Source of the DNA: a virus
DNA length: 25,883 nt
IMG/VR virus record: IMGVR_UViG_3300042544_002123
Location: 1 to 25,883 of that record
Reading direction: 5' to 3' (one strand)
Shown: positions 12,642 to 19,348 of the stretch, one piece after another
Numbering within the stretch: position 1 is the stretch's first letter
How the letters are laid out: each line of letters begins with the position of its first letter
Made by a program: the position numbers and the translations under genes
The notes under the pieces: model-generated
Databases searched by the model: none
What the model was told of the DNA's origin: nothing
Seen by the model: only the letters and a program-made list of their open reading frames with translations

Positions 12642-12656
12642 AAAAATGAAAAAAGA

Positions 12657-12688
12657 TTTGGAAAAGTGAAAACTTTTCCTTATCTTTG
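12657..12688 (+). promoter_or_regulatory. promoter with GAAA hairpin in spacer
   Basis: TTTG 12657-12660, N20, TATCTTTG 12681-12688; perfect palindrome GGAAAAGT-GAAA-ACTTTTCC (12660-12679). Drives the gene at 12712. Confidence 0.88.
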
Positions 12689-12711
12689 TATCATAATCAA
12701 ATCAATCAATT

Positions 12712-13107
12712 ATGGCAAATCCAATGATACATTCAAAATCCAGCGTTAAGCGTTGGGGTGGAAAAGTAGAAGATTATTTAGCTATCCACGAACTTATTGA
12801 TAGTCCAAAAGCTACAATGAACAACAATTCAGCAAGGTTATTAACACATAATACTTGGTTTGCATACACTATCATTCCAAAGATTTTTGGGTATAATATA
12901 ATCAATTCCGATGGCAGAAGTGTTGATAGTGTTGATATTGCTATGCTACATATAGCAGAAGATTTTAGAATGAAATTTGTACCAACACCACAAGATTATT
13001 TGAAGCACGTTGTAGTTCAACCCTGGTTTAACAATGCAGTAAAAAACATTGACAATCCCGAAGCAGAACAAACTGCAAAAGAATTTTTAGAAAAAATTAG
13101 CCAATAA
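12712..13107 (+). CDS. DUF6915-like protein, 131 aa
   Basis: The N-terminus (MANPMIHSKSSVKRWGGKVEDYLAIHELIDSPKA) with HS..S.KR.GGK.EDYL.IH, then LLTHNTWFAYTIIPKIFG, NSDGRSVDSVDIAMLHIAEDF and a C-terminal PTPQDYLKHVVVQPWF, follow block by block a family I know as DUF6915, common in phages and plasmids. The conserved His residues (H7, H26, about H45, about H84) suggest a metal site. Function is not established. Confidence 0.9.
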   Translation: MANPMIHSKSSVKRWGGKVEDYLAIHELIDSPKATMNNNSARLLTHNTWFAYTIIPKIFGYNIINSDGRSVDSVDIAMLHIAEDFRMKFVPTPQDYLKHVVVQPWFNNAVKNIDNPEAEQTAKEFLEKISQ

Positions 13108-13139
13108 TTTGGTAATCTCAATTTAATTACTTATCTTTG
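13108..13139 (+). promoter_or_regulatory. Bacteroidota-type promoter
   Basis: TTTG 13108-13111 directly after the previous stop, N20, TATCTTTG 13132-13139; drives the gene at 13165. Confidence 0.85.
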
Positions 13140-13164
13140 TATCATAATCAAAAATCATAAACAA

Positions 13165-13794
13165 ATGGCAGAAAATATTATCAAAATTTGGAAAGAAAAA
13201 AACATTGACCACGTTAATTTTAATTTTAGTTGTGGTGGTGATAGTATGAATGACACAAGTATTGAAATCTTTGACAAAGAGGGTGAGTTGGTACAAGATA
13301 GTGAACTTGAAACATACTTTGATGACAAAACCTACAACAACGTAGAGTTTTATGTAAATTCTGACGGACATTATCAAGGTGAGTTTGGAGTGGTAACTAT
13401 TGAGTTTGATGAAGATGAAAACGATTTTACCTACTCAAAATCTTCATCAAGTGAATGGAGTGAAAGTTCAGTAAACGAAGCTGAAATTGAACTTACTGAT
13501 GAAGAAGCTAAATTTGTGGCTGACTATGTACTGAATATCAATGGTGGTGAAGATGATATACAAACCAATTACAAAAAGGACTTTATCCTTACCAACGAGC
13601 AAGAAGAAACTTTGAAAGGGTTGGAAGAAAAAATATCCGAATTTGCCCAAGATTATACACCGAATGATGTTAAGGGTGAAATAAATGAGTGGCATACCTA
13701 TACTACAAATGAAGAGGGTGAAGAGTTGAAACTTGTAGATAACGTACTTACGTTAAGTATAACCAAGAGTTTTGATGTTATCAAAGAAGATTAA
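13165..13794 (+). CDS. strongly acidic hypothetical protein, 209 aa
   Basis: By my count it has about 54 Asp/Glu against 15 Lys and no Arg. The acidic residues are spread throughout, with dense runs such as FDEDENDF, ELTDEEAKF and NEEGEEL. Predicted beta strands alternate with acidic turns; there is no membrane segment. Size and charge resemble DNA-mimic or inhibitor proteins that phages use against host nucleases or restriction enzymes, but no sequence family is recognised, so this is inference. Monocistronic. Confidence 0.87.
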   Translation: MAENIIKIWKEKNIDHVNFNFSCGGDSMNDTSIEIFDKEGELVQDSELETYFDDKTYNNVEFYVNSDGHYQGEFGVVTIEFDEDENDFTYSKSSSSEWSESSVNEAEIELTDEEAKFVADYVLNINGGEDDIQTNYKKDFILTNEQEETLKGLEEKISEFAQDYTPNDVKGEINEWHTYTTNEEGEELKLVDNVLTLSITKSFDVIKED

Positions 13795-13811
13795 AAATAA
13801 ACGAAAAAAGA

Positions 13812-13843
13812 TTTGGAAAAGTGAAAACTTTTCCTTATCTTTG
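13812..13843 (+). promoter_or_regulatory. promoter with GAAA hairpin in spacer
   Basis: TTTG 13812-13815, N20, TATCTTTG 13836-13843; perfect palindrome at 13815-13834. Drives the gene at 13868. Confidence 0.88.
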
Positions 13844-13867
13844 TATTATTAATCAAAACAATCAACC

Positions 13868-14188
13868 ATGGCAAAAATTAGTAAAAAGTATCTAGAATTA
13901 GAACCTAATCCAAGAGCAACACATTTAAAAGTTGAAGTATATTATGACAAAGGTGGTGCAAATTATTTTACAGGTGGCGTTGAATCTAGAGGTATCAAAT
14001 TATCTGTGTCGCCAGTTAGTAGAACAGAAAATTCTGAAAGTTATGCAGCTTTTAGTGGCTTTAAAAAGCATTTAAAAGATATGGCAAGGTTCAGTCAAAA
14101 GGCTTGTGATAACTTTGTAGTAGATGCAAACGAAGAAAAAACTTTAATTGATGCAGTCCTAATACAAAACGGAATTAAAATAAAATAA
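13868..14188 (+). CDS. hypothetical protein, 106 aa
   Basis: A basic start (KISKKYLELEPNPRATHLKVEVYYDKGG) leads to YFTGGVESRGIKLSVSPVSR, a beta-rich middle with a Gly turn, and a helical C-terminal half (FSGFKKHLKDMARFSQKACDNF). No metal or catalytic motif, no membrane segment. I do not recognise the family. Monocistronic. Confidence 0.85.
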   Translation: MAKISKKYLELEPNPRATHLKVEVYYDKGGANYFTGGVESRGIKLSVSPVSRTENSESYAAFSGFKKHLKDMARFSQKACDNFVVDANEEKTLIDAVLIQNGIKIK

Positions 14189-14201
14189 ATTTGAAAAAAG
14201 A

Positions 14202-14233
14202 TTTGGAAAGTAGAAATACTTTCCTTATCTTTG
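14202..14233 (+). promoter_or_regulatory. promoter with GAAA hairpin in spacer
   Basis: TTTG 14202-14205, N20, TATCTTTG 14226-14233; perfect palindrome GGAAAGTA-GAAA-TACTTTCC (14205-14224). Drives the small gene at 14258. Confidence 0.87.
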
Positions 14234-14257
14234 TATTCTAATCAAATAATAAAAACG

Positions 14258-14359
14258 ATGAAAGTAATATCAGAAGTTATTTTAATGTGTTGTATTGCAT
14301 TGACATTAGTAAGTCTTATAGTTTACAATGTGATTGTGCATGGTATTCACAACTTTTAG
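14258..14359 (+). CDS. small membrane peptide, 33 aa
   Basis: Almost the whole product is one transmembrane helix (EVILMCCIALTLVSLIVYNVIV), with a single Lys near the N-terminus and a short HGIHNF tail. It has a dedicated promoter and a following terminator, so it is likely translated despite its size. A holin-like, antiholin or exclusion role is possible; none can be shown. Confidence 0.7.
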   Translation: MKVISEVILMCCIALTLVSLIVYNVIVHGIHNF

Positions 14360-14367
14360 ATTGATTG

Positions 14368-14408
14368 AAAAAAAGTGGCATTATTATTTGGTAATGTCAT
14401 TTTTTTTT
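14368..14408 (+). terminator. intrinsic terminator with promoter -33 box in its loop
   Basis: A-run and GTGGCATTA pair with TAATGTCAT and the T-run (14368-14383 with 14392-14407, two G-U pairs). The loop TTATTTGG carries TTTG. Confidence 0.88.
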
Positions 14409-14418
14409 CTTATCTTTG
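14387..14418 (+). promoter_or_regulatory. promoter embedded in terminator
   Basis: TTTG 14387-14390, N20, TATCTTTG 14411-14418; drives the genes at 14442 and 14546. Confidence 0.86.
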
Positions 14419-14441
14419 TACCATAATCAAATCAAACAATC

Positions 14442-14534
14442 ATGAAAAAAGTAACAATACAACAATGGGCAAATATTTTGAAGGTATTAGCAATCTTAGG
14501 TACTATTGCAATCATTTATTCAGTAACATTTTAA
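14442..14534 (+). CDS. small membrane peptide, 30 aa
   Basis: A charged start (MKKVTIQQWANI) is followed by one hydrophobic helix (LKVLAILGTIAIIYSVTF) that runs to the C-terminus. It is first in a two-gene unit with the gene at 14546 (11-nt gap, no promoter between). It follows another single-helix peptide gene, and the two together may form a membrane-active pair. Function unknown. Confidence 0.68.
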   Translation: MKKVTIQQWANILKVLAILGTIAIIYSVTF

Positions 14535-14545
14535 TCTAATCAATC

Positions 14546-14938
14546 ATGACAAAAGAGCAACAATTAGAACATCGTTTAGCCATGGTAGCTGACGATTTAA
14601 AAGTAATCAGAAAATTCATCGCACAACGAGGTTTAACCGAGGCATTCCAAATGCGTTCATCAACATCAGATGAAGCCTTTACGAACCTTAACAACATCGA
14701 AATAGCCTGTGATTTAACAAGCAATGAATCTTTGACTTGGGGTTTTTATAACTATGAAGAAGTGAATGAAATCATCAAGAAACTGAAAGCTATTGATATT
14801 GATGGAGAGAGAATGCAGTATATCCTTGAAAAGGTTGGTATGAGTGACCAAATGCACCGCCAACTTATAATGACAAAAACAATTGCAGATACTGAACTTT
14901 TATTAGAAGAAAAATCAAGTATGTTTGACAAAAAATAA
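14546..14938 (+). CDS. hypothetical helical protein, 130 aa
   Basis: Predicted almost entirely helical: KEQQLEHRLAMVADDLKVIRKFIAQRG, then YNYEEVNEIIKKLKAIDIDG and a C-terminal TIADTELLLEEK. It is soluble and charged. It is the second gene of an operon with the 30-residue membrane peptide, so it could partner it. No family recognised. Confidence 0.85.
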   Translation: MTKEQQLEHRLAMVADDLKVIRKFIAQRGLTEAFQMRSSTSDEAFTNLNNIEIACDLTSNESLTWGFYNYEEVNEIIKKLKAIDIDGERMQYILEKVGMSDQMHRQLIMTKTIADTELLLEEKSSMFDKK

Positions 14939-14949
14939 TTGAAAAAAGA

Positions 14950-14981
14950 TTTGGAATTGTGAAAACTTTTCCTTATCTTTG
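14950..14981 (+). promoter_or_regulatory. promoter with imperfect hairpin
   Basis: TTTG 14950-14953, N20, TATCTTTG 14974-14981; spacer GGAATTGT-GAAA-ACTTTTCC is only partly complementary. Drives the gene at 15004. Confidence 0.86.
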
Positions 14982-15003
14982 TATTCTAATCAAATCAAAT
15001 ATC

Positions 15004-15264
15004 ATGACAACAGTAGGAAAACTAATCGAATTACTAAGTGCTTACCCTAAAGATATGGTAATCACAAACGAACAAAATCAGCCATTTATCCACATGGTTA
15101 ATGGAAGTGAAGAAAGTGTAATTTTATCAACAACAAAACCCATTGGATATTGTAATCGTAGTGGTGAATATGTTTACCCATCAGTTGTTGAGGGCTATTC
15201 AGCTTATAGCCCCGAATTAGATGAAGACCTTTACGATATAGAGTGGACACCATTAGAAAAATAA
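15004..15264 (+). CDS. conserved phage protein MTTVGKLIELL, 86 aa
   Basis: ATG 15004 is preferred because the longer frame begins in the promoter. The blocks TVGKLIELLSAYPKDM, VITNEQNQPFIHMVN, TTKPIGYCNRSGEYVYPSV and YSPELDEDLYDIE form a pattern I associate with a conserved family of phages in Bacteroidota and others. A single domain, acidic at the C-terminus. Function unknown. Confidence 0.88.
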   Translation: MTTVGKLIELLSAYPKDMVITNEQNQPFIHMVNGSEESVILSTTKPIGYCNRSGEYVYPSVVEGYSAYSPELDEDLYDIEWTPLEK

Positions 15265-15275
15265 TTGAAAAAAGA

Positions 15276-15307
15276 TTTGGAAAAGTCATTTATTTTCCTT
15301 ATCTTTG
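15276..15307 (+). promoter_or_regulatory. Bacteroidota-type promoter
   Basis: TTTG 15276-15279, N20, TATCTTTG 15300-15307; a weak GGAAAA/TTTTCC repeat in the spacer. Drives the gene at 15333. Confidence 0.86.
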
Positions 15308-15332
15308 TATCATAATCAAATCAAATAACATT

Positions 15333-15608
15333 ATGCAATTTATTAGCAAAGTAGCCGCAGTTGAGCTTATCAACCAATCCAAAGGTAAAATCTTCACCGC
15401 TGAATTCAGAAAGAAAGACAACACCACACGAGTAATGAATTGCCGTTTGGGTGTAACCAAAGGTGTAACAGGTAGTGGTATGGCTTACAATCCAAGTCTT
15501 AAGGGGTTAAAGCCAGTGTATGATATGCAAGTCAAAGAATGGCGAATGATTAACCTTGACACTATTACAAGGCTAACAATCAAAGGTGAAAATTATCTTG
15601 TACACTAA
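15333..15608 (+). CDS. WYL_2-like (Sm/SH3 beta-barrel) protein, 91 aa
   Basis: ATG 15333 is the first start after the promoter. The sequence reads as a small beta-barrel: GKIFTAEFRKKDNTTRVMNCRLGVTKGVTGSGMAY, then YDMQVKEWRMINLDTITRLTIKGENY. The MNCRxGVxKGVxGxGMAY block and the NLDTI block are what I know from the WYL_2 (Sm-like SH3 barrel) proteins of phages. Likely a nucleic-acid or ligand-binding module; the role is not established. Confidence 0.87.
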   Translation: MQFISKVAAVELINQSKGKIFTAEFRKKDNTTRVMNCRLGVTKGVTGSGMAYNPSLKGLKPVYDMQVKEWRMINLDTITRLTIKGENYLVH

Positions 15609-15626
15609 AAAATAATTGAAAAAAGA

Positions 15627-15658
15627 TTTGGAAAAGTGAAAACTTTTCCTTATCTTTG
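15627..15658 (+). promoter_or_regulatory. promoter with GAAA hairpin in spacer
   Basis: TTTG 15627-15630, N20, TATCTTTG 15651-15658; perfect palindrome 15630-15649. Drives the gene at 15682. Confidence 0.88.
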
Positions 15659-15681
15659 TATTCTAATCAAAACAAACAACT

Positions 15682-15951
15682 ATGTTCAAATCAACATTAA
15701 GAAAAGGCTTTCAAATTACTTTTGAAAACGGGTGGACAATATCTGTACAATGGGGTTATGGAAACTATTGTGATAATAGAAGTATATCACAAGACGGATG
15801 GAACAACACAAAGGACTTGGAGAGTAAAACGGCAGAAATTGCCATGTGGGATAAAGACGATAAATGGTTTGACTTTGGTACTGATGAAGTTAAAGGCTAT
15901 TGTTCGGCAAATGAAGTGGCAGAGTGGATTGACAAGTGTAGCAAATTTTAA
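15682..15951 (+). CDS. hypothetical protein, 89 aa
   Basis: Trp- and Gly-rich: FENGWTISVQWGYGNYCDNRS in the first half, then ETAEIAMWDKDDKWFDF-like and a C-terminal GYCSANEVAEWIDKCSKF helix. Three cysteines. The beginning looks like a beta-sandwich edge. I recall similar 'GWTISVQWG.GNYC' proteins in phages, without function. The overlapping frame from 15722 is a shadow. Confidence 0.84.
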   Translation: MFKSTLRKGFQITFENGWTISVQWGYGNYCDNRSISQDGWNNTKDLESKTAEIAMWDKDDKWFDFGTDEVKGYCSANEVAEWIDKCSKF

Positions 15952-15960
15952 CAAAAAAGA

Positions 15961-15992
15961 TTTGGAAAAGTGAAAACTTTTCCTTATCTTTG
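15961..15992 (+). promoter_or_regulatory. promoter with GAAA hairpin in spacer
   Basis: TTTG 15961-15964, N20, TATCTTTG 15985-15992; perfect palindrome 15964-15983. Drives the gene at 16016. Confidence 0.88.
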
Positions 15993-16015
15993 TATTCTAA
16001 TCAAAAACAAAAGAT

Positions 16016-16231
16016 ATGAGCAATATTAGATTTATTACAGTAACCAACAATTACAACCAAATGATTGGAACCAAAATGGTTTTAAGTGTCAATGGTATTC
16101 AAGGTATGTATCCACATGAAGATGGTATAGGTAGCACATTAAAGCACGATTCACATAACAATGGTGGTTATAAGGTTGTTGAATCAGTTGAAGAAATTTT
16201 GAAACTTATTGAGCAATCAAGAGCAATTTAA
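16016..16231 (+). CDS. hypothetical protein, 71 aa
   Basis: The N-terminal half is beta-like (IRFITVTNNYNQMIGTKMVLSVNGIQGM), followed by a His/Gly-rich loop (KHDSHNNGGY) and a C-terminal helix (SVEEILKLIEQ). No recognised family. Monocistronic. Confidence 0.84.
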   Translation: MSNIRFITVTNNYNQMIGTKMVLSVNGIQGMYPHEDGIGSTLKHDSHNNGGYKVVESVEEILKLIEQSRAI

Positions 16232-16247
16232 AAAAGTTGAAAAAATA

Positions 16248-16279
16248 TTTGGAAATGTGAAAACTTTTCCTTATCTTTG
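16248..16279 (+). promoter_or_regulatory. promoter with imperfect hairpin
   Basis: TTTG 16248-16251, N20, TATCTTTG 16272-16279; GGAAATGT-GAAA-ACTTTTCC has one broken pair. Drives the gene at 16303. Confidence 0.86.
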
Positions 16280-16302
16280 TATTCTAATCAATTAAATAAA
16301 TT

Positions 16303-16848
16303 ATGGAAAAATTTGAAATTGTATCGGGAACACTTGTTTGTTCCGACCCTTGCTACTCAATTCCGACTTGGTGTCAAGGTATCGTAGAAAACGTAAAGAA
16401 AGGCACTTGGGTTGCTGACGTTGAAGAAGATGAATCTTGGGGTCGTAGAATAGCTGAATTACGTATTAACCACGTAAATCATTTTCTATCGGGTAAGTTT
16501 GAAGAAATGCCTTTTAGTGCTGGGGTTGATAGTGGGCAATTTGGCTTCTTTGACAAAGAGTTTTATCGTAATGATGAGAAAGCAAAAGAGTTAAAAAAAC
16601 ACAATTTTGGTGATGATTACGATACGGAAGAAGGTGATGAGTGGTATCGTGCTTGTGCTGATATTACCTTGGCTGATGAACAATGGGGTGTATTACCTAA
16701 TGGTGTTGTATCTTCATCGGGTTTTGGAGATGGCTCTTATCGGGTATTTGGGCAAAAAGATAGCAATGGTGAGTATGTGGCATTCCAAGTAGTTTTTATC
16801 GAAGCAGAAGAAGATGAAGATGAAGATGAATGGGGTGAAGATGAATAA
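16303..16848 (+). CDS. DUF4241-like protein, 181 aa
   Basis: The early motif SGTLVCSDPCYSIPTWC (residues 8-24) and the later AGVDSGQFGFFDKEFY (about 74-89) are features I know from DUF4241-type and related proteins of phages and bacteria. The Cys and Asp residues near the start may form a binding site. The C-terminus is an acidic tail (EDEDEDEWGEDE). No membrane segment. Function unestablished; the family assignment is tentative. Confidence 0.85.
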   Translation: MEKFEIVSGTLVCSDPCYSIPTWCQGIVENVKKGTWVADVEEDESWGRRIAELRINHVNHFLSGKFEEMPFSAGVDSGQFGFFDKEFYRNDEKAKELKKHNFGDDYDTEEGDEWYRACADITLADEQWGVLPNGVVSSSGFGDGSYRVFGQKDSNGEYVAFQVVFIEAEEDEDEDEWGEDE

Positions 16849-16866
16849 AAATTAATTACAAAAATA

Positions 16867-16898
16867 TTTGGAAATGTGAAAACTTTTCCTTATCTTTG
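16867..16898 (+). promoter_or_regulatory. promoter with imperfect hairpin
   Basis: TTTG 16867-16870, N20, TATCTTTG 16891-16898; same imperfect spacer repeat as at 16248. Drives the gene at 16934. Confidence 0.86.
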
Positions 16899-16933
16899 TA
16901 TCATATTAATCAACAATCAAAATAAATAAAATT

Positions 16934-17191
16934 ATGTTAGAAACAGCAACACTTACACCACAAGAAAGAAAAGAAAATTTTATCCAAAGCCTTCAAGAAA
17001 GAATAGAAGGTTGGTTATCGGGAGATGCTCTAACCACCACATTTACAACTTCATCGTGTGCACCGTCTTATGGTTGGAGCGTTGAGGAGTATATGTATAT
17101 GCCGATTGTGGCTGACCGATTGAGAAAGAAAGGATACTCAGTATCGTCTTCGGTAAATTGGGGTGTTACCGATTGGGTAATCGCAGTATAA
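16934..17191 (+). CDS. hypothetical protein, 85 aa
   Basis: A helical start (TPQERKENFIQSLQERIEGWLSG), a Ser/Thr-rich middle (TTTFTTSSCAPSYGWS), a YMYMPIVADRLRKKGYSVSS helix-strand and an aromatic end (VNWGVTDWVIAV). No catalytic motif or family recognised. It ends before a strong terminator. Confidence 0.84.
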   Translation: MLETATLTPQERKENFIQSLQERIEGWLSGDALTTTFTTSSCAPSYGWSVEEYMYMPIVADRLRKKGYSVSSSVNWGVTDWVIAV

Positions 17192-17212
17192 AAATAATGA
17201 TTGATTAAGATT

Positions 17213-17238
17213 GGAGGGATGAAAATTCCTCCTTTTTT
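17213..17238 (+). terminator. intrinsic terminator
   Basis: GGAGG (17213-17217) pairs with CCTCC (17228-17232), extended by inner pairs, followed by TTTTTT. The next -33 box begins just after the T-tract. Confidence 0.88.
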
Positions 17239-17239
17239 A

Positions 17240-17271
17240 TTTGGTAGTGTCAATATAATTCCTTATCTTTG
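17240..17271 (+). promoter_or_regulatory. Bacteroidota-type promoter
   Basis: TTTG 17240-17243, N20, TATCTTTG 17264-17271; drives the gene at 17296. Confidence 0.86.
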
Positions 17272-17295
17272 TATTATAATCAAAACAATAAAACA

Positions 17296-17424
17296 ATGAG
17301 AGTACTAATCGTAACCAAAGAAACCTTTACAAAAATGTTATCCGACCTTATTGCATCAGGTGTAACCTTTGATGCTATCGAAGAAGATGCAAATATCGTT
17401 ATAACATTTACTGGAGGTTATTAA
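17296..17424 (+). CDS. hypothetical small protein, 42 aa
   Basis: The frame reads MRVLIVTKETFTKMLSDLI, then ASGVTFDAIEEDANIVITFTGGY: a beta-alpha-beta mini-fold in appearance. A dedicated promoter, a typical leader and a following promoter frame it precisely. No family recognised. Confidence 0.75.
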   Translation: MRVLIVTKETFTKMLSDLIASGVTFDAIEEDANIVITFTGGY

Positions 17425-17440
17425 AAAACTTTACAAAAGA

Positions 17441-17472
17441 TTTGGAATTGTGAAAATAATTCCTTATCTTTG
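17441..17472 (+). promoter_or_regulatory. promoter with near-perfect GAAA hairpin
   Basis: TTTG 17441-17444, N20, TATCTTTG 17465-17472; GGAATTGT-GAAA-ATAATTCC (17444-17463) with one G-U pair. Drives the gene at 17497. Confidence 0.87.
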
Positions 17473-17496
17473 TATCATAATCAAAACAAATATCAT

Positions 17497-17700
17497 ATGC
17501 CAACCTATTCAGTAGAAACAAGAAACCACTTTAATGATGGGGATTATATTGAAGAATCTTATGACTTCGATACCAAAGATGAGGTAATAGACTTCCTTAA
17601 AAATGAAATGGGTGAAGATGAAACCCTACATAGTGTATTAGAATATGCTGATGGGCAAACTTCCAACCCCAAGGACATCACAAGAAATTTTAGAAAATAA
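17497..17700 (+). CDS. hypothetical protein, 67 aa
   Basis: ATG 17497 is used because the upstream extension runs into the promoter. It is acidic, with a beta strand (TYSVETRNHFNDGDYIEESYDF), a helix (KDEVIDFLKNEMGEDETLHSVLE) and a polar C-terminus. No family recognised. Confidence 0.83.
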   Translation: MPTYSVETRNHFNDGDYIEESYDFDTKDEVIDFLKNEMGEDETLHSVLEYADGQTSNPKDITRNFRK

Positions 17701-17711
17701 ATACAAAAAGA

Positions 17712-17743
17712 TTTGGATAATTCAAATTAATTGCTTATCTTTG
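17712..17743 (+). promoter_or_regulatory. Bacteroidota-type promoter
   Basis: TTTG 17712-17715, N20, TATCTTTG 17736-17743; drives the gene at 17769. Confidence 0.85.
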
Positions 17744-17768
17744 TATCATAATCAAATCAATCAAAACA

Positions 17769-18167
17769 ATGAATACATTAATCAACATCTTTATCAATGG
17801 CACTTGGGATACTGCACACGAAGATAAAACCGATAAGTCACCAGTAAGAATATTTGACAAGGGAACTCACATTCAAATCTTGGCTGACCAATATGACCAA
17901 TATATTGATGACCTTGAAGAAAAAGGTTATGATTGTTATTTGTGTCTTGAAATGTATGCACACCCACAATGGAATGGTGAAATAATTTACATGAAAGATT
18001 TGGATAAAACACCAAAAAAAGTTTTTGAAGAACTGACAAGCCTTTATGATGTTGCTGATGATTTAGAGGATAATGGGCAAGATGAAGATGCAATCAAAAT
18101 GAGAACCAAACTAAATTCTATTAGCAATTTTTTTGTGAAAAAGTTTGAAAAAGATTTGGAAAATTAA
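17769..18167 (+). CDS. hypothetical acidic protein, 132 aa
   Basis: The N-terminus is beta-like (INIFINGTWDTAHEDK), with a middle section YDCYLCLEMYAHPQWNGEIIYM containing two close cysteines, and a helical acidic C-terminal half ending FFVKKFEKDLEN. The -33 box of the next promoter lies in its last codons. No family recognised. Confidence 0.85.
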   Translation: MNTLINIFINGTWDTAHEDKTDKSPVRIFDKGTHIQILADQYDQYIDDLEEKGYDCYLCLEMYAHPQWNGEIIYMKDLDKTPKKVFEELTSLYDVADDLEDNGQDEDAIKMRTKLNSISNFFVKKFEKDLEN

Positions 18168-18186
18168 AATTAATTGCTTATCTTTG
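18155..18186 (+). promoter_or_regulatory. promoter overlapping the end of a gene
   Basis: TTTG 18155-18158 inside the previous CDS, N20, TATCTTTG 18179-18186; drives the gene at 18211. Confidence 0.84.
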
Positions 18187-18210
18187 TATCCTAATCAAAT
18201 CAATAAAGTT

Positions 18211-18414
18211 ATGTCAAAAGTACAAAAATTTAGAATATTATCTCCCGATGGCTTTGATATCCGAATGGACAAAGCAAACTATACCGAAAAGCAAGTCCCA
18301 AAAGAACTTGAGGACTTTGCCAAAAGATATGAAAGACAAGGGTATTATTCCTCCAATCGTGGAAGAATACCTTTAGAAGATATTGCTGACTATTGTTCAG
18401 TAGTGCCTTGTTGA
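18211..18414 (+). CDS. hypothetical protein, 67 aa
   Basis: ATG 18211 is the first after the promoter. It is a compact alpha/beta protein: VQKFRILSPDGFDIRMDKANYT, then a helix (PKELEDFAKRYERQGYY) and a final IPLEDIADYCSVVPC with two cysteines. It stops with TGA, unlike most neighbours. No family recognised. Confidence 0.83.
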   Translation: MSKVQKFRILSPDGFDIRMDKANYTEKQVPKELEDFAKRYERQGYYSSNRGRIPLEDIADYCSVVPC

Positions 18415-18430
18415 TTGATTGATTAAAATT

Positions 18431-18455
18431 GGAGGATGAAAATTCCTCCTTTTTT
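18431..18455 (+). terminator. intrinsic terminator
   Basis: GGAGGA / TCCTCC (18431-18436 with 18444-18449), loop TGAAAAT, T-tract 18450-18455. Very similar to the terminator at 17213, suggesting duplication. Confidence 0.88.
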
Positions 18456-18456
18456 A

Positions 18457-18488
18457 TTTGGTAGTGTCAAAACTTATTCTTATCTTTG
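18457..18488 (+). promoter_or_regulatory. Bacteroidota-type promoter
   Basis: TTTG 18457-18460, N20, TATCTTTG 18481-18488; drives the gene at 18516. Confidence 0.85.
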
Positions 18489-18515
18489 TATCCTAATCAA
18501 TTAAACATTATAGTT

Positions 18516-18728
18516 ATGAAAAAAGAAACCCTAGAACGATTATTAAACAATGCTTGTGAATTGCTTATTATTTTTGAAGATAGCAATTCTGCTACACAAG
18601 AAGATAAAGATAAGATAGACGCTATCTTTAATGAGATAAAATACGCTGATAGTATTGACGATGAAATTAGAATGAGTGCTGATGATGAGGTGCAAGACTT
18701 TGATACCTTTGGGGAGCATAAAATTTAA
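18516..18728 (+). CDS. hypothetical acidic helical protein, 70 aa
   Basis: Predicted mostly helical and acidic: KKETLERLLNNACELLIIFED, then EDKDKIDAIFNEIKYADSIDDEIR and an Asp-rich end. ATG 18516 chosen as first start after the promoter. No family recognised. Confidence 0.82.
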   Translation: MKKETLERLLNNACELLIIFEDSNSATQEDKDKIDAIFNEIKYADSIDDEIRMSADDEVQDFDTFGEHKI

Positions 18729-18739
18729 TTAAAAAAAGA

Positions 18740-18771
18740 TTTGGAGAATTGAAAAATTCTCCTTATCTTTG
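18740..18771 (+). promoter_or_regulatory. promoter with GAAA hairpin in spacer
   Basis: TTTG 18740-18743, N20, TATCTTTG 18764-18771; perfect palindrome GGAGAATT-GAAA-AATTCTCC (18743-18762), a compensated variant. Drives the gene at 18794. Confidence 0.87.
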
Positions 18772-18793
18772 TATTCTAATAAATTAAAATACT

Positions 18794-18943
18794 ATGTTAG
18801 AAAAATCAATCAAAGAATTAGCAAAGCAACTTATCGAAATCAAGTACCTAGTCAAAGTACAAAGCATTGATATGGAAGATGGTTCGGGACGTTGCTTCAA
18901 CGTTGTTCACAAAGATGGAACAAAAAAGTTTTATAGATTGTAA
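18794..18943 (+). CDS. hypothetical small protein, 49 aa
   Basis: It reads MLEKSIKELAKQLIEIKYLV, a helix, then a beta-like DGSGRCFNVVHKDGTKKFYRL. It is framed by promoter cassettes on both sides and uses neighbour-like codons. The overlapping frame from 18867 is a shadow. No family recognised. Confidence 0.75.
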   Translation: MLEKSIKELAKQLIEIKYLVKVQSIDMEDGSGRCFNVVHKDGTKKFYRL

Positions 18944-18960
18944 AAATAATTGTAAAAAGA

Positions 18961-18992
18961 TTTGGAGAATTGAAAAATTCTCCTTATCTTTG
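18961..18992 (+). promoter_or_regulatory. promoter with GAAA hairpin in spacer
   Basis: TTTG 18961-18964, N20, TATCTTTG 18985-18992; perfect palindrome GGAGAATT-GAAA-AATTCTCC (18964-18983). Drives the gene at 19013. Confidence 0.87.
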
Positions 18993-19012
18993 TATCCTAA
19001 TCAAATAACATT

Positions 19013-19225
19013 ATGCAAAACATATCCAAAGAAGATTACGTTATCTTTAATAAAACAACAAAAAAAAGTATTGATTCCTATGATATAGTGTATCATTACA
19101 CGAGCATTGTAGAACTTATCAACAATGGTTTTAAGTTAAAACCTAATGAAGAAATCGTGTGTGTTGCTGAGTTATCTATTGAGGAACAAATGAAACACTC
19201 GGAAGCCATAGAAAATTGCAAATAA
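19013..19225 (+). CDS. hypothetical protein, 70 aa
   Basis: A small alpha/beta protein: basic N-terminal third (SKEDYVIFNKTTKKSIDSYD), then a VYHYTSIVELINNGFKLKPNEEIV segment and a helical ELSIEEQMKHSEAIENCK tail. Just after the stop another frame reads NLFEQELEKEYAKG to a stop at 19279-19281, possibly a gene remnant. A bidirectional terminator lies at 19317-19347. Confidence 0.8.
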   Translation: MQNISKEDYVIFNKTTKKSIDSYDIVYHYTSIVELINNGFKLKPNEEIVCVAELSIEEQMKHSEAIENCK

Positions 19226-19316
19226 ATTTGGATACCAACCTATTCGAGCAAGAACTTGAAAAGGAGTATGCTAAAGGATAACCCCTATATACACAATTGC
19301 GTACATAACCTATACC

Positions 19317-19347
19317 AAAAAAGGCTAGATTAACTCTAGCCTTTTTT
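19317..19347. terminator. bidirectional intrinsic terminator
   Basis: GGCTAGA / TCTAGCC (19323-19329 with 19335-19341), flanked by A-run and T-run, so it can stop the forward gene and the reverse tRNA-like gene. Confidence 0.9.
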
Positions 19348-19348
19348 G

